From Bacteroides muris (ex Afrizal et al. 2022) (GTDB lineage: Bacteria > Bacteroidota > Bacteroidia > Bacteroidales > Bacteroidaceae), in assembly GCF_004793475.1 (NCBI RefSeq), contig NZ_SRYZ01000020.1, forward strand, positions 1-64,000: a stretch of DNA of 64,000 nt. The letters are read 5' to 3'. The notes beneath the pieces are model-generated. The model searched no databases, was not told the origin of the DNA, and saw nothing but the letters and a program-made list of their open reading frames with translations. Position 1 is the first letter of the stretch. Every line of letters starts with the position of its first letter. A program made the translations under genes and the position numbers. Below, piece after piece: positions 1 through 9,275 of this stretch.

Positions 1-8
1 TGGCATAG

Positions 9-1703
9 TGGCAGAAGCCGCTTAGCCGATATGGTGAATTTTTAACGGACTATTATAAATTGAATACAGGCTTCACTTACCAAAACAGCTCCTATAAGAA
101 TTATCAAGGTTTGGATACCTACGAAGGAGCTAGTGCTAATGGCGTATTGAATACTGATGATTGGCATTCAGAAGAATGGATTTTGGAGAATATTATTTCT
201 TATCAACGTGAATTTGGCAAACATCGTATATTTTTCACAGGATTATATTCTGCTCAAAGCAAGGAATATGAACAGAATACAATGGAAGGTAAGAATTTTC
301 CCAATGATGTGATGTATTATTACCAGATTTCTAAAGCTGCCACAATGTCTGGTAATTCCAATTATTATAAAGAAAATCATATTTCACAAATGGGGCGTTT
401 GAATTATACTTATGATAATCGTTACTTGTTGACTCTTACTGCTCGTCGTGATGGTTACTCTGCTTTTGGTGAAAGTTCTAAATTCGGCGTTTTTCCTTCA
501 GCCGCTATTGGATGGAATATTTCCAATGAATCTTTTTTTAAAGACAAGCCTATAAGTGAAACCATTAGCAATCTGAAATATCGCTTGTCATGGGGTAAAA
601 ATGGCAATGAGGCTATCAGTGCTTATAGTACACTACCTAATCTTTCAACTTACAATTATCTGAATGATGATCATACTGCACAGTTTGGTTTCTATCCGTC
701 GAAGTTAGCTTCGCCCGGTTTAGGTTGGGAAACTACTACATCTATTAATACTGGCTTTGATATTGCACTTTGGAATGGACGTATTCAGAGTTCATTTGAT
801 ATTTATTGGTCTAAAACCAAAGATTTGCTGCTTTCCCGTTCTATTCCTACCATTAATGGTACTGGCTCTATTACTGAGAATCGTGGACAGACCCGTAATC
901 GTGGTTTTGAATTCCAGATAACTTCTAATAACATTACACATAAGAGTTTTAGCTGGAGCACCTCTTTCAACCTCTCACACTATCGTTCGGAGATTGTAGA
1001 TGTTGGTTTGTATGATGCTAATGGAAAGCCGGTTGATGATGTGGCTTCCAAGTGGTTTATTGGTGAACCTATCAATGTGAACTATGATTATAAAATTATC
1101 GGTGTATGGCAGATTGCTGATCCGTCTAACCCGACAGGGCAGCAAGATCCTAACTATCGTAATTCGTATCCTGGATATGTGAAATACCTTGATGTAGATG
1201 GTAACGATATTACAACGGCTGATAAGACTATTATAGGGTCGGCTATTCCTAAAGTAAATATGAGTTTGATGAACACTTTTGAGTACAAAAACTTCACTCT
1301 GAGTGTGTTCTTAACGGCTCAGTTAGGACAAACCCATCTGAATGCCTTGTATGATACAAGCCATAATTCATATCGCCAGAACCGCTTTTTGGTGGATTTT
1401 TGGACTCCAGAGAATCCTACGAATGGCTATCCGAAAAATAGTTTGAATAGTGATGTGAATCCAGAGGGAGCCAGTTTCTATGAAAAGACAGATTTCTTAC
1501 GTATTTCCGACATTACATTGGGTTATAATTTCCCACAACAATGGTTGCGTCGTACTTTCATCAAACGGCTCAATCTTTACATGAACATTAAGAATTTGGC
1601 TACAATAACTGGCTGGACAGGTATGGATCCGGAATTTCTCAATGATCAATTGGCTGCTCCTCCAGTACGTTCGTTCACTTTTGGACTAAAGTTAGATATT
1701 TGA
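9..1703 (+). CDS. SusC-like TonB-dependent outer-membrane receptor, C-terminal part only
   Basis: This is the beta-barrel half of a SusC/RagA receptor, which imports glycans with its SusD partner across the outer membrane. The protein shows alternating barrel strands, the family-typical segments 'YEGASANG', 'LTARRDG' and 'FGVFPSAAIGW', and the usual ending 'RSFTFGLKLDI'. Signal peptide, carboxypeptidase-like domain and plug lie outside the window. The frame is open only from base 9; TAG stands at 6-8. No good start codon exists here, and the first codons (SRYGEFLTDYYKLN) already read like barrel sequence, so the coding sequence must have entered in another frame. That means a frameshift in the first 60 bases, natural or a sequencing error. 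A SusD gene follows after 42 bp, which confirms the family. Confidence 0.88.
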   Translation, partial: WQKPLSRYGEFLTDYYKLNTGFTYQNSSYKNYQGLDTYEGASANGVLNTDDWHSEEWILENIISYQREFGKHRIFFTGLYSAQSKEYEQNTMEGKNFPNDVMYYYQISKAATMSGNSNYYKENHISQMGRLNYTYDNRYLLTLTARRDGYSAFGESSKFGVFPSAAIGWNISNESFFKDKPISETISNLKYRLSWGKNGNEAISAYSTLPNLSTYNYLNDDHTAQFGFYPSKLASPGLGWETTTSINTGFDIALWNGRIQSSFDIYWSKTKDLLLSRSIPTINGTGSITENRGQTRNRGFEFQITSNNITHKSFSWSTSFNLSHYRSEIVDVGLYDANGKPVDDVASKWFIGEPINVNYDYKIIGVWQIADPSNPTGQQDPNYRNSYPGYVKYLDVDGNDITTADKTIIGSAIPKVNMSLMNTFEYKNFTLSVFLTAQLGQTHLNALYDTSHNSYRQNRFLVDFWTPENPTNGYPKNSLNSDVNPEGASFYEKTDFLRISDITLGYNFPQQWLRRTFIKRLNLYMNIKNLATITGWTGMDPEFLNDQLAAPPVRSFTFGLKLDI

Positions 1704-1745
1704 TGAGAGTAATATATCATAAAAAGCTAAAATGAAATTGCACAT

Positions 1746-3545
1746 ATGAAAAAAATAACATATTTCAATGTCTTAGTGTTTACAGTATTATTGCTCACTA
1801 TGGGCGGCTGTAATGAGGATAAGTTTCTTAAGGAAGATCCTCGTGATGCACTTTATCCAGAAAATTTACTTGTAGATTACAATGGATTTAAATCGATGAT
1901 AACGCCTCTTTATGGTCTTATGCGTGCAGAGTATCGCCGTGCTGATGCAATGGGAGGAAGTATTGCGCTCTGTCTGCATTCTGCCTGGGGTGGAGGGGTA
2001 GATAATTCATGGGCCAATAATAGTCATGCGGAAATGAAGTTCCTCTACAATCCCAAAGAGATAACTTACACTGATCTTGCTATTTGGAATAATATTTTCC
2101 AGTGGGGATATCGTATCATCAACACTGCCAATATGGTTATCTCAAGAGCTGACAATGATGGCATTAACTGGGGAAGTGGTGCTGATGCTGAAAATCGTAA
2201 AAATGAGGTGTTGGCCGAAGCTCGCTTTTTCCGTGCTTGGGCTTACCGTCACCTTACCTATTCATTTGGTGCAGTGCCCCTTTCAACACAAGAAATTACA
2301 GGATTGAATTATCGTGATGATTGGGACCGTGCTTCCTTGAGTAGTATTCGCGAAGTGATGGCAGAAGATTTCCTGTTTGCAGTCGATAACCTTCCTTTGC
2401 GTACTTCTAATAATAGTAAAGTCTCTGGTGCTGTGGCACGTCACTATTTGGGTGAACTTTATTTGGCAGAAGGTAATGCTGAAAAAGCAGTTTCAGTACT
2501 GAAACCATTAGTGGAAAGTGGAGAATATTCCCTTATAAATCAACGCTTTGGTAGTAATGCTTCCAATGATGGATGTCCTTTTATTGACGTATTTTATACT
2601 CCTATGTATGCTGATGGAAATACGGAGGTGTTACTGGCTTTCATTAACACAGAAGAGGAGAATAGTGCCTATGGTACTGCAAATGTCTATATGACTACAA
2701 CTTATAAGAACTATTATGCTAATGATGGCGATTGTAAAAAGACAAACCAGCATAATCCGGACTATATCAATAACGGTGGTGAAGGTTCATTTGCACAAGT
2801 CTTTTGGCAAGCTAATGGTGGTAAGGGAGCCGGACGTGTAGTTCCTTCCAGAGGAGCACTTCGTTTGTACAATTATAAAGGAATGGGAGAACAAGATGAC
2901 CGTGTATCTGCTAATGCTATCGTATGGAGTATTAATGATGTAGATGCTGCCGGCAATGTAACCAAGGTATTTGATTTAGGTGGTACTGCACTTATTGATA
3001 CTACGGTTAATGCAGCCATGCTAACTTCTACTTCCATTAAAAAATATGATTGGCCTACTACTCGTAAATGGGATTATACTCCACCTATTTTGGCTAATGC
3101 AGCTAATGATGGACACTATGCGGACATTGTTTATTTACGTTTGGCAGATACATATTTACTTTATGCAGAGGCTCTTTACAAGAGTAATCAAGTAGGCGAG
3201 GCCATTAAATGGATAAATAAAGTACGTAATCGTTCCAATGCTGTAAGTATTGCTGAAGATGATCTTAGAATCGGTGGTATGGATTTCATTCTTGATGAAC
3301 GCAGCCGTGAACTGCTTACGGAGGAAGAACGTCGTCATACATTGGTACGTGTTTGCCAAGAAAATGGTGGTGACGAACGTGATACCAATAACTATTTCAA
3401 ACGTCGCATGCGTGAACTCAATGAGATAGCTGGTATTGCAGGACGTGGTATGGATGAATATGAGACTCCTGTCCTTTTCCCGCTGCCGCAATCATTCATT
3501 GATGCCAATACTGGTAATCCTTTGGAAAATAATCCGGGGTATTGA
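1746..3545 (+). CDS. SusD/RagB-like surface glycan-binding lipoprotein
   Basis: SusD-family lipoprotein that caps the SusC barrel on the cell surface and binds the ligand. The signal peptide ends in the lipobox TMGGC, with the lipid-carrying Cys at residue 22. The body shows SusD/TPR helices ('EARFFRAWAYRHLTYSFGAVPL', here quoted in family form) and the typical C-terminal segment in which 'WINKVRNRS' precedes 'ERSRELLTEE'. Its 599 residues are a little long but normal for the family. It lies 42 bp after the SusC fragment and is followed by a hairpin before the transporter gene. Substrate cannot be read from the sequence; the downstream peptide and GH97 enzymes suggest a glycopeptide or mixed substrate. 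Confidence 0.93.
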   Translation: MKKITYFNVLVFTVLLLTMGGCNEDKFLKEDPRDALYPENLLVDYNGFKSMITPLYGLMRAEYRRADAMGGSIALCLHSAWGGGVDNSWANNSHAEMKFLYNPKEITYTDLAIWNNIFQWGYRIINTANMVISRADNDGINWGSGADAENRKNEVLAEARFFRAWAYRHLTYSFGAVPLSTQEITGLNYRDDWDRASLSSIREVMAEDFLFAVDNLPLRTSNNSKVSGAVARHYLGELYLAEGNAEKAVSVLKPLVESGEYSLINQRFGSNASNDGCPFIDVFYTPMYADGNTEVLLAFINTEEENSAYGTANVYMTTTYKNYYANDGDCKKTNQHNPDYINNGGEGSFAQVFWQANGGKGAGRVVPSRGALRLYNYKGMGEQDDRVSANAIVWSINDVDAAGNVTKVFDLGGTALIDTTVNAAMLTSTSIKKYDWPTTRKWDYTPPILANAANDGHYADIVYLRLADTYLLYAEALYKSNQVGEAIKWINKVRNRSNAVSIAEDDLRIGGMDFILDERSRELLTEEERRHTLVRVCQENGGDERDTNNYFKRRMRELNEIAGIAGRGMDEYETPVLFPLPQSFIDANTGNPLENNPGY

Positions 3546-3555
3546 TAGATAATAG

Positions 3556-3610
3556 TCAGATATAAATACCGCATATAAACGGCTTTGTATATATCGGTGT
3601 TTATATCTGA
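3556..3610. terminator. Long hairpin after susD, possible attenuator
   Basis: Arms 3556-3571 and 3595-3610 are complementary over 16 bp with one mismatch; the loop contains a second small AT-rich inverted repeat. There is no T-run after it, so it may weaken read-through or protect the susCD mRNA end rather than stop transcription. It separates susCD from the transporter/peptidase genes. Confidence 0.5.
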
Positions 3611-3661
3611 TTTAGATTCATATATTCAAAAGAAAACAAAAACTTAATATCTTGATACATC

Positions 3662-5056
3662 ATGTCCGAATTGGCTTTCATTTTTAGTCTTCTTATGGTA
3701 GGGATTACAGCGGTAGGTCTTTATCGTAAGCTCAATCCTCAAGGTCTTTTGATGCTTTCCGGTTTATTAATGCTTACAGCTGCTTTTTTCATGCAAGTGC
3801 ATTCGGTAGTACCTAGTGAAGCTACGGGAATGGTGGTGTTTGATTTGGTAAGGATGATAGAGGAAGTTTTTCTTTCTAATTTGGCGCGTGCAGGGTTTAT
3901 GATAATGACAATTGGCGGTTATGTAGCTTTCATGAATAACATAAAGGCTACTAATGCATTGGTCTATATTTCCATGAAGCCATTAGGTCTTTTTCGACGT
4001 TATCCTTATTTGGCGGCTACTATAGTTATTCCTATTGGACAATTACTTTTTATTACTACTCCTTCAGCTGCCGGATTAGGATTGTTGCTTGTGGCTTCGG
4101 TTTATCCTGTTTTAATTAGTTTGGGAGTAAGCCAACTTACAGCATTGTCAGTCATTGCCGCTGCTACTCTATTTGATCAGGGACCGGGGTCGGCAAATAC
4201 TGCTATGGCTGCCGAATTGATAGGACAATCCAATGTGGAATATTTTATCACTCATCAACTTCCTTTAGTAATTCCTACTTCCTTGGTTGTAATGGTACTC
4301 TTCTATTTCAATAACCGTTATTTTGATAAAAAAGATGCAAAGAAACAGCAGGATGGCATATTGCAGGTGTCAAATGTGACTGCAACCTCATTAGTAGAAA
4401 AACCGGATGTTCCATTGGCTTTTGCGCTACTCCCGGTATTACCTTTGGCTCTTCTCATTTTCTTTTCACCTTTTGTGGGACTGTTTCAGCCTACTGTAAC
4501 ATTGGGTACCACTACTGCTATGCTTTTTTCTCTGTTCTTATCATTGGTATTTGTGTTGTTTCATACTCGTAGTGTGCGTACTACTTTTAATGCTTTTGCA
4601 AGTTTTTGGAAAGGCATGGGAAATGTGTTTACTTCAGTTGTAACATTGATTGTAGCTTCAGAAGTTTTCTCTAAAGGACTGATTGGTTTGGGATTTATTG
4701 ATTTATTGGTGGGTTATTCCTCTCATATCGGACTTTCGGGATTAGCTATTGCCGCAGTCTTTACTCTCATTATTTTTGGAGCTGCCATGCTGATGGGAAG
4801 TGGCAATGCAGCCTTTTTTTCATTTGGTCCTTTATTGCCGGGTATAGCCACTCAGCTTGGTTTGCCGGTTTTTTCATTGATACTTCCTTTGCAGTTGGCG
4901 GCAAGCATGGGACGTGCCGCATCTCCTATTGCCGGAGTCATTGTTGCCATTGCCGGGGTAGCCGGTGTGTCATCAGTGGAGTTGGCAAGGCGTAATACAT
5001 TTCCTTTAATAGGAGGAATTGTTTTCTTGATACTTTATCATCTTATTACTTTCTAA
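3662..5056 (+). CDS. dcuC: DcuC-family C4-dicarboxylate carrier
   Basis: Inner-membrane carrier of the anaerobic C4-dicarboxylate (DcuC) type, expected to move succinate, fumarate, malate or aspartate. The 464 residues are almost wholly hydrophobic, about 12 membrane segments, with one hydrophilic loop near residues 220-250. The order of segments and phrases such as 'SAAGLGLLLVASVYPVLISLG' (in pieces) resemble E. coli DcuC. The next gene, 15 bp downstream, encodes isoaspartyl dipeptidase, which would release aspartate, so import of aspartate or exchange for succinate is a sensible inference. The family is assigned with good confidence; the exact substrate is not. Confidence 0.8.
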   Translation: MSELAFIFSLLMVGITAVGLYRKLNPQGLLMLSGLLMLTAAFFMQVHSVVPSEATGMVVFDLVRMIEEVFLSNLARAGFMIMTIGGYVAFMNNIKATNALVYISMKPLGLFRRYPYLAATIVIPIGQLLFITTPSAAGLGLLLVASVYPVLISLGVSQLTALSVIAAATLFDQGPGSANTAMAAELIGQSNVEYFITHQLPLVIPTSLVVMVLFYFNNRYFDKKDAKKQQDGILQVSNVTATSLVEKPDVPLAFALLPVLPLALLIFFSPFVGLFQPTVTLGTTTAMLFSLFLSLVFVLFHTRSVRTTFNAFASFWKGMGNVFTSVVTLIVASEVFSKGLIGLGFIDLLVGYSSHIGLSGLAIAAVFTLIIFGAAMLMGSGNAAFFSFGPLLPGIATQLGLPVFSLILPLQLAASMGRAASPIAGVIVAIAGVAGVSSVELARRNTFPLIGGIVFLILYHLITF

Positions 5057-5071
5057 AATTAATCGACAGCT

Positions 5072-6217
5072 ATGTTTACATTGATAAAGAATGCAAATTT
5101 ATATGCTCCTGCCTATCTTGGTAAAACAGACATTTTGCTATGCGGAGAAAAGATTGCGCATATTTCAAAGACAATTGAACTGAATGAATCATTTTGCCAT
5201 ACTATTGATGTACAAGGTAAAATTGTTACTCCGGGATTTATAGACCAGCATGTACATATTACTGGTGGAGGAGGGCAACAAGGTTATGCCTCATTAGTCC
5301 CTGAGGTGACTATGAGCGAACTGGTGGCATCTGGTACTACTACTGTATTGGGTATGCTTGGTACTGATGGATTTGCCAAAGAACTTACTACGCTTTATGC
5401 CAAGGCCAAAGCTATTGACGATGACGGATTGTCGGCTTATATACTGACAAGTTATTACGGATTGCCTACCAAAACATTGATGAATAGTGTGGCTGACGAT
5501 CTTATCTTCATAGATAAAGTTATTGGCTGTAAGCTGGCGATGAGTGATGACCGTAGTCCGTTTCCGACAGAGCAAGAGATATTGCGTATTATACATCAGG
5601 TACGTTTAGGGGGATTTACATCTGGTAAAGGAGGAATTCTCCACATTCATTTGGGAGCACTTCCGGAAGGTATTGAGCCCTTACTCAATATTGCTCGTCA
5701 CTATCCTACACTGATATCTTATCTGTCTCCTACTCATCTGATACGTACTGAAGCTCTTTTTATGCAGGCTGTAGAATTTGGTAAATTAGGTGGAATGATT
5801 GATTTTTCGACTGGTGGCTCAAAGTTTGATACTCCCCATCGTTGTGTGATACGTGCATTGCAAGCTGGTGTCCCCCTTGATCGCATTACTTTTTCTAGTG
5901 ATGGCCATGGTGGCGTACGCAGAGTGAATCCTGAAACTGGAGAAATAACTTATCGTCCTGCTCCTTTGAATTTAAATTTCAAGGAGGTAGTTGCATTAGT
6001 CAATGAGGAGGGGGTACCATTGGAACAGGCGATTACATTGATAACATCCAATCCAGCTCGTAATCTGAAATTACGAGCTAAAGGTATTGTGGCACAAGGA
6101 GCAGATGCAGACTTGTGTTTTTTGGCGGAAGATTTGCAGCTTACAGATGTCATTGCCCGTGGTAAATTTGTAATGCAAGATGGTACAATAGTAAAGAAGG
6201 GAAGGTACGAATTATGA
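5072..6217 (+). CDS. iadA: Isoaspartyl dipeptidase (beta-aspartyl-peptidase, amidohydrolase fold)
   Basis: Zinc amidohydrolase that cleaves beta-aspartyl (isoaspartyl) dipeptides in the cytoplasm. The binuclear metal set of IadA can be followed: His60 and His62 (HVH), Lys154 as bridging carboxylated lysine (GCKLAMSDDRS, compare the SDHRS region of E. coli IadA), His193, His222 (PTH) and Asp277 (SSDG). Length 381 residues, normal. No signal peptide. The last codons overlap the next gene by 4 bp (ATGA), so translation is probably coupled. Sitting in a susCD locus beside a dicarboxylate carrier and a secreted carboxypeptidase is unusual and suggests use of isoaspartyl-containing peptides. Confidence 0.9.
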   Translation: MFTLIKNANLYAPAYLGKTDILLCGEKIAHISKTIELNESFCHTIDVQGKIVTPGFIDQHVHITGGGGQQGYASLVPEVTMSELVASGTTTVLGMLGTDGFAKELTTLYAKAKAIDDDGLSAYILTSYYGLPTKTLMNSVADDLIFIDKVIGCKLAMSDDRSPFPTEQEILRIIHQVRLGGFTSGKGGILHIHLGALPEGIEPLLNIARHYPTLISYLSPTHLIRTEALFMQAVEFGKLGGMIDFSTGGSKFDTPHRCVIRALQAGVPLDRITFSSDGHGGVRRVNPETGEITYRPAPLNLNFKEVVALVNEEGVPLEQAITLITSNPARNLKLRAKGIVAQGADADLCFLAEDLQLTDVIARGKFVMQDGTIVKKGRYEL

Positions 6218-9200
6218 AGAAGCTGATTATATTTTATATTGGATTCCTCTGTATTTGTTTATCTGCAATAGCGAAACAGACTTTGGAAAGGCCAAGAGGT
6301 GAACATTTCTTTACTTATAGTCAATACCCTCCTTTTGCCGATCGCCCGGTAGATGTACATTATTATATACCTTCCCAGGGGGATATCAAACAAATGCCTA
6401 TTGTATTTGTCTTTGAAGGAGGAGACCGCGGCTATCGTTATCTTTTGGACGGTTGGAAAGAAGAAGCGGAGAGAAAGGGTTTTATGCTTTTTATACCTCA
6501 CTTTGATTTGAAATCTTATCCTTTGGCAGACTATCAGGAGGTGGGGGTGATGAATGCTGCCCATACAGTAGCTAATGCTCCCGAAAAAATTACACCAGTG
6601 TTGGTTGATAAACTATTTGAATATGTGCGTCAATTTACGGGAAGCATGCGCAAAGGATATATGATTTATGGTCATTCTGCTGGTGGGCAATTTGTACAGC
6701 GTTTCATGCTTTTTCACGATAGTCCTTATGTGGAAAAAGCTATTATAAGTTCTCCCGGTTGGTATACTTTTCCAGATTTGGCCCAGACATATCCTTATGG
6801 TACGGCTGGTATCCCCTATATTTCATCTGAACAGATAAAAAAATACTTGTCAAAACCTATCATACTACAGCTGGCTTTGGGAGATACGATACGTGAGTCT
6901 TTTCTACGCAAGACTCCTGAAGCTGAACAACAAGGACGAAACCGTATGGAGCGTGGGCGTAGTTTCTGGCTTTATATTCACCAGTTGGCTGCATCCCGTG
7001 GTTGGGAATGCCATTGGCGCAAGATAGAAGAGTACGGCATCGGGCATGAGGCTGTCCCTATGGGGAAACAAGCTGTGCCATTATTGACTACAGATTCTTT
7101 ACGGGTACTTTTTATAGGTAACAGCTATACTTTTTTTAATCGTTTGCCATTGCAAGTCCAATCGTTAGCATCCTCATGTGGAAAAAAAATATCAGTGCGC
7201 CAGGTTGCTAACCCTGGTTGGTACTTGAGACAGCATGCAGCCAATACGCAAACATTAGAGGCGATTCGTGAAGGAGGATGGGATTATATGGTGATGCAGG
7301 AACAGAGCAAGGCACCTACTCGTGAAAAGGAATGGGTAAAGAAGAATGTATTCCATCCTGCGGCGCAGTTAGATAGTTTACGCCGTCTTTATGCCCCAAA
7401 AGGAAAAAGTGTCTGTTATATGACATGGGGGCGTAATAATGATACTTATGAAGGAATGCAGCAGCAACTTACGGAAAACTATTTGGAAATGGCTGATGTC
7501 CTTGATGCTTATTGTGCTCCTGTGGGTGAGGCATGGAGACGTGTACGTAGAGAGTGTCCAAGTTTGCAGTTGTATAATTCTGATGGCAGCCATCCTAGTC
7601 CTGCAGGCAGTTATCTGGCGGCTTGTGTCTTTTATGCAATTTTTTTTGGTGAGCCTTTTAGCAGCGATTATTATGCAGGTCTACCGTCTGAAACGGCTCT
7701 TTATTTACAGAGGATAGCACAAGAAGTGGTATTAGCTAATCTTGTGTTATGGAATAGAAATCAGTCGAAGCAACCTGCCGGAGTAACTGCAAGTTTCTAT
7801 CCTGACCCCAAATTTGACCGTGAGACACCTACTCTAAGTAAACCTTACGGTAGCGGATTGGCATCGGTTGATGAGATAAAGGACTATTTACAGCAATTGG
7901 TTGTACGTTCTCCGGGTTTGGCATATATGGAGAATATTGGTGTTACCAAACAAGGACGTACCATTCCGGTACTTTATTTGGGTACTCCCGACAAGAAGAA
8001 GGTAAGGGTATGGATTCAAGCGGCACTGCATGGTAACGAGCCGGCAGGTGCTGAGGCTGTATGCATGCTTGTCCGTTACTTACTTTGTGAAAAAGAAGGA
8101 CGTGAATTGCTGAATCATATAGCTGTGGCTTTGGTTCCTATAGCCAATGTTGATGGTTATGCCATTCAGCAACGTCGTTCGGCCGATGGTTACGATTTGA
8201 ATCGCGATCAGAGCAAATTAGAGGATGCTGTCACTTTGCTGTTGAAGCAGTCCTATCAGCAATGGAATCCGGACGTAGCTCTTGATATTCATGAATATAC
8301 ACCTTTACGTCGTGAGTTTAACTTATTACGTGGAGTGCCGACAGCAAATGCTGCTGATGTACTTTTCTTACCTACAGGACATCTTAATGCGCCTTTAGCT
8401 TTACGTACGCTGTCTGAAGAACTTTTTCGTCGTGAGGCAGAGGTCGTTTTAAATAGTGCCGGTTATGCTTCCGGTTTCTACTTTACTCCTCGTGTGGCAG
8501 ATGGTTCCCTTGTTCTTGTAAAAGGTGCCAAAAGTCCGCAGTCCAGTTCTACTTTTCAAGCATTGACGGGGGCTGTATCGCTTTTTGTCGAAATAAGAGG
8601 TATTGGATTGGGACCGGAGTGTTATGCGCGTCGTAGTGAGTGCGGTTTCTTGGTGGCACGGCAAACGTTGGTTACTGCTGCGCAACATCGTGCTTCAATT
8701 AAACGTAAGATAGAACAAGCCAGGAAGCGCACCTTGAAAGCTACTGAACCGATATATGTCACTTTCACTTCGGATACTGTACGTCATGTAGTCTCTTTTA
8801 TCGATTATGAGGCCAATGAACTGTTTAAGACTGAACTGCCAACCCTTGATGCCATGCAAGTAACACCTCAATTGGTGCGTACTCGCCCTAAGGCTTATCT
8901 GCTCGATGCTCTCTGTACAGAAGCAGTATGTAAGCTTCGAGCGTTGGGTGTACACATTGAGCAAGTTACCCGTGTACAAAAAGCAAAAGTTGAGCGTTAC
9001 AAAGTAACCCGTCTGTATCGTGCAGAGAAGGAATGGGAGGGGATTCATCCGGTAAATGTAGAAACGGATGTCTATGAAGATAATGTAGAACTTCCAATAG
9101 GTAGTTGGTTGGTACCTTTGGCACAACCTTTAGGAAATTTGGTTGCTACGTTGCTTGAACCGGAGTCTGTCTGTGGTTTCGTAAACTTCTGTGTTATTCC

Positions 9201-9246
9201 GGCTGAGGAAGGAAAGGGACTGTTTGTCAGTAGACTTATAAAATAA
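6214..9246 (+). CDS. Secreted three-domain hydrolase: alpha/beta esterase, SGNH-like (DUF4886), M14 carboxypeptidase
   Basis: Signal peptide (about residues 1-20) and then three different hydrolase domains. Residues about 30-290: alpha/beta-hydrolase of the feruloyl/PHB esterase type, nucleophile Ser155 in GHSAGG and likely His278. Residues about 295-520: SGNH-like domain of the DUF4886 type beginning 'LRVLFIGNSYTF' (GNS at 302-304), with a late 'DGSHPSPAGSYLA' block as in SGNH enzymes. Residues about 555-830: zinc carboxypeptidase M14 with ligands His606 and Glu609 (HGNE) and His693 (DIHEY), carboxylate-binding Asn663-Arg664 (DLNRD) and catalytic Glu793 (VEIRG). The last 180 residues are a C-terminal extension without an obvious family. 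All three active sites look intact. Probably periplasmic. The start overlaps iadA by 4 bp. Confidence 0.85.
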   Translation: MKKLIIFYIGFLCICLSAIAKQTLERPRGEHFFTYSQYPPFADRPVDVHYYIPSQGDIKQMPIVFVFEGGDRGYRYLLDGWKEEAERKGFMLFIPHFDLKSYPLADYQEVGVMNAAHTVANAPEKITPVLVDKLFEYVRQFTGSMRKGYMIYGHSAGGQFVQRFMLFHDSPYVEKAIISSPGWYTFPDLAQTYPYGTAGIPYISSEQIKKYLSKPIILQLALGDTIRESFLRKTPEAEQQGRNRMERGRSFWLYIHQLAASRGWECHWRKIEEYGIGHEAVPMGKQAVPLLTTDSLRVLFIGNSYTFFNRLPLQVQSLASSCGKKISVRQVANPGWYLRQHAANTQTLEAIREGGWDYMVMQEQSKAPTREKEWVKKNVFHPAAQLDSLRRLYAPKGKSVCYMTWGRNNDTYEGMQQQLTENYLEMADVLDAYCAPVGEAWRRVRRECPSLQLYNSDGSHPSPAGSYLAACVFYAIFFGEPFSSDYYAGLPSETALYLQRIAQEVVLANLVLWNRNQSKQPAGVTASFYPDPKFDRETPTLSKPYGSGLASVDEIKDYLQQLVVRSPGLAYMENIGVTKQGRTIPVLYLGTPDKKKVRVWIQAALHGNEPAGAEAVCMLVRYLLCEKEGRELLNHIAVALVPIANVDGYAIQQRRSADGYDLNRDQSKLEDAVTLLLKQSYQQWNPDVALDIHEYTPLRREFNLLRGVPTANAADVLFLPTGHLNAPLALRTLSEELFRREAEVVLNSAGYASGFYFTPRVADGSLVLVKGAKSPQSSSTFQALTGAVSLFVEIRGIGLGPECYARRSECGFLVARQTLVTAAQHRASIKRKIEQARKRTLKATEPIYVTFTSDTVRHVVSFIDYEANELFKTELPTLDAMQVTPQLVRTRPKAYLLDALCTEAVCKLRALGVHIEQVTRVQKAKVERYKVTRLYRAEKEWEGIHPVNVETDVYEDNVELPIGSWLVPLAQPLGNLVATLLEPESVCGFVNFCVIPAEEGKGLFVSRLIK

Positions 9247-9275
9247 GAATTGGATATATAAAATTAAATTCGGTA

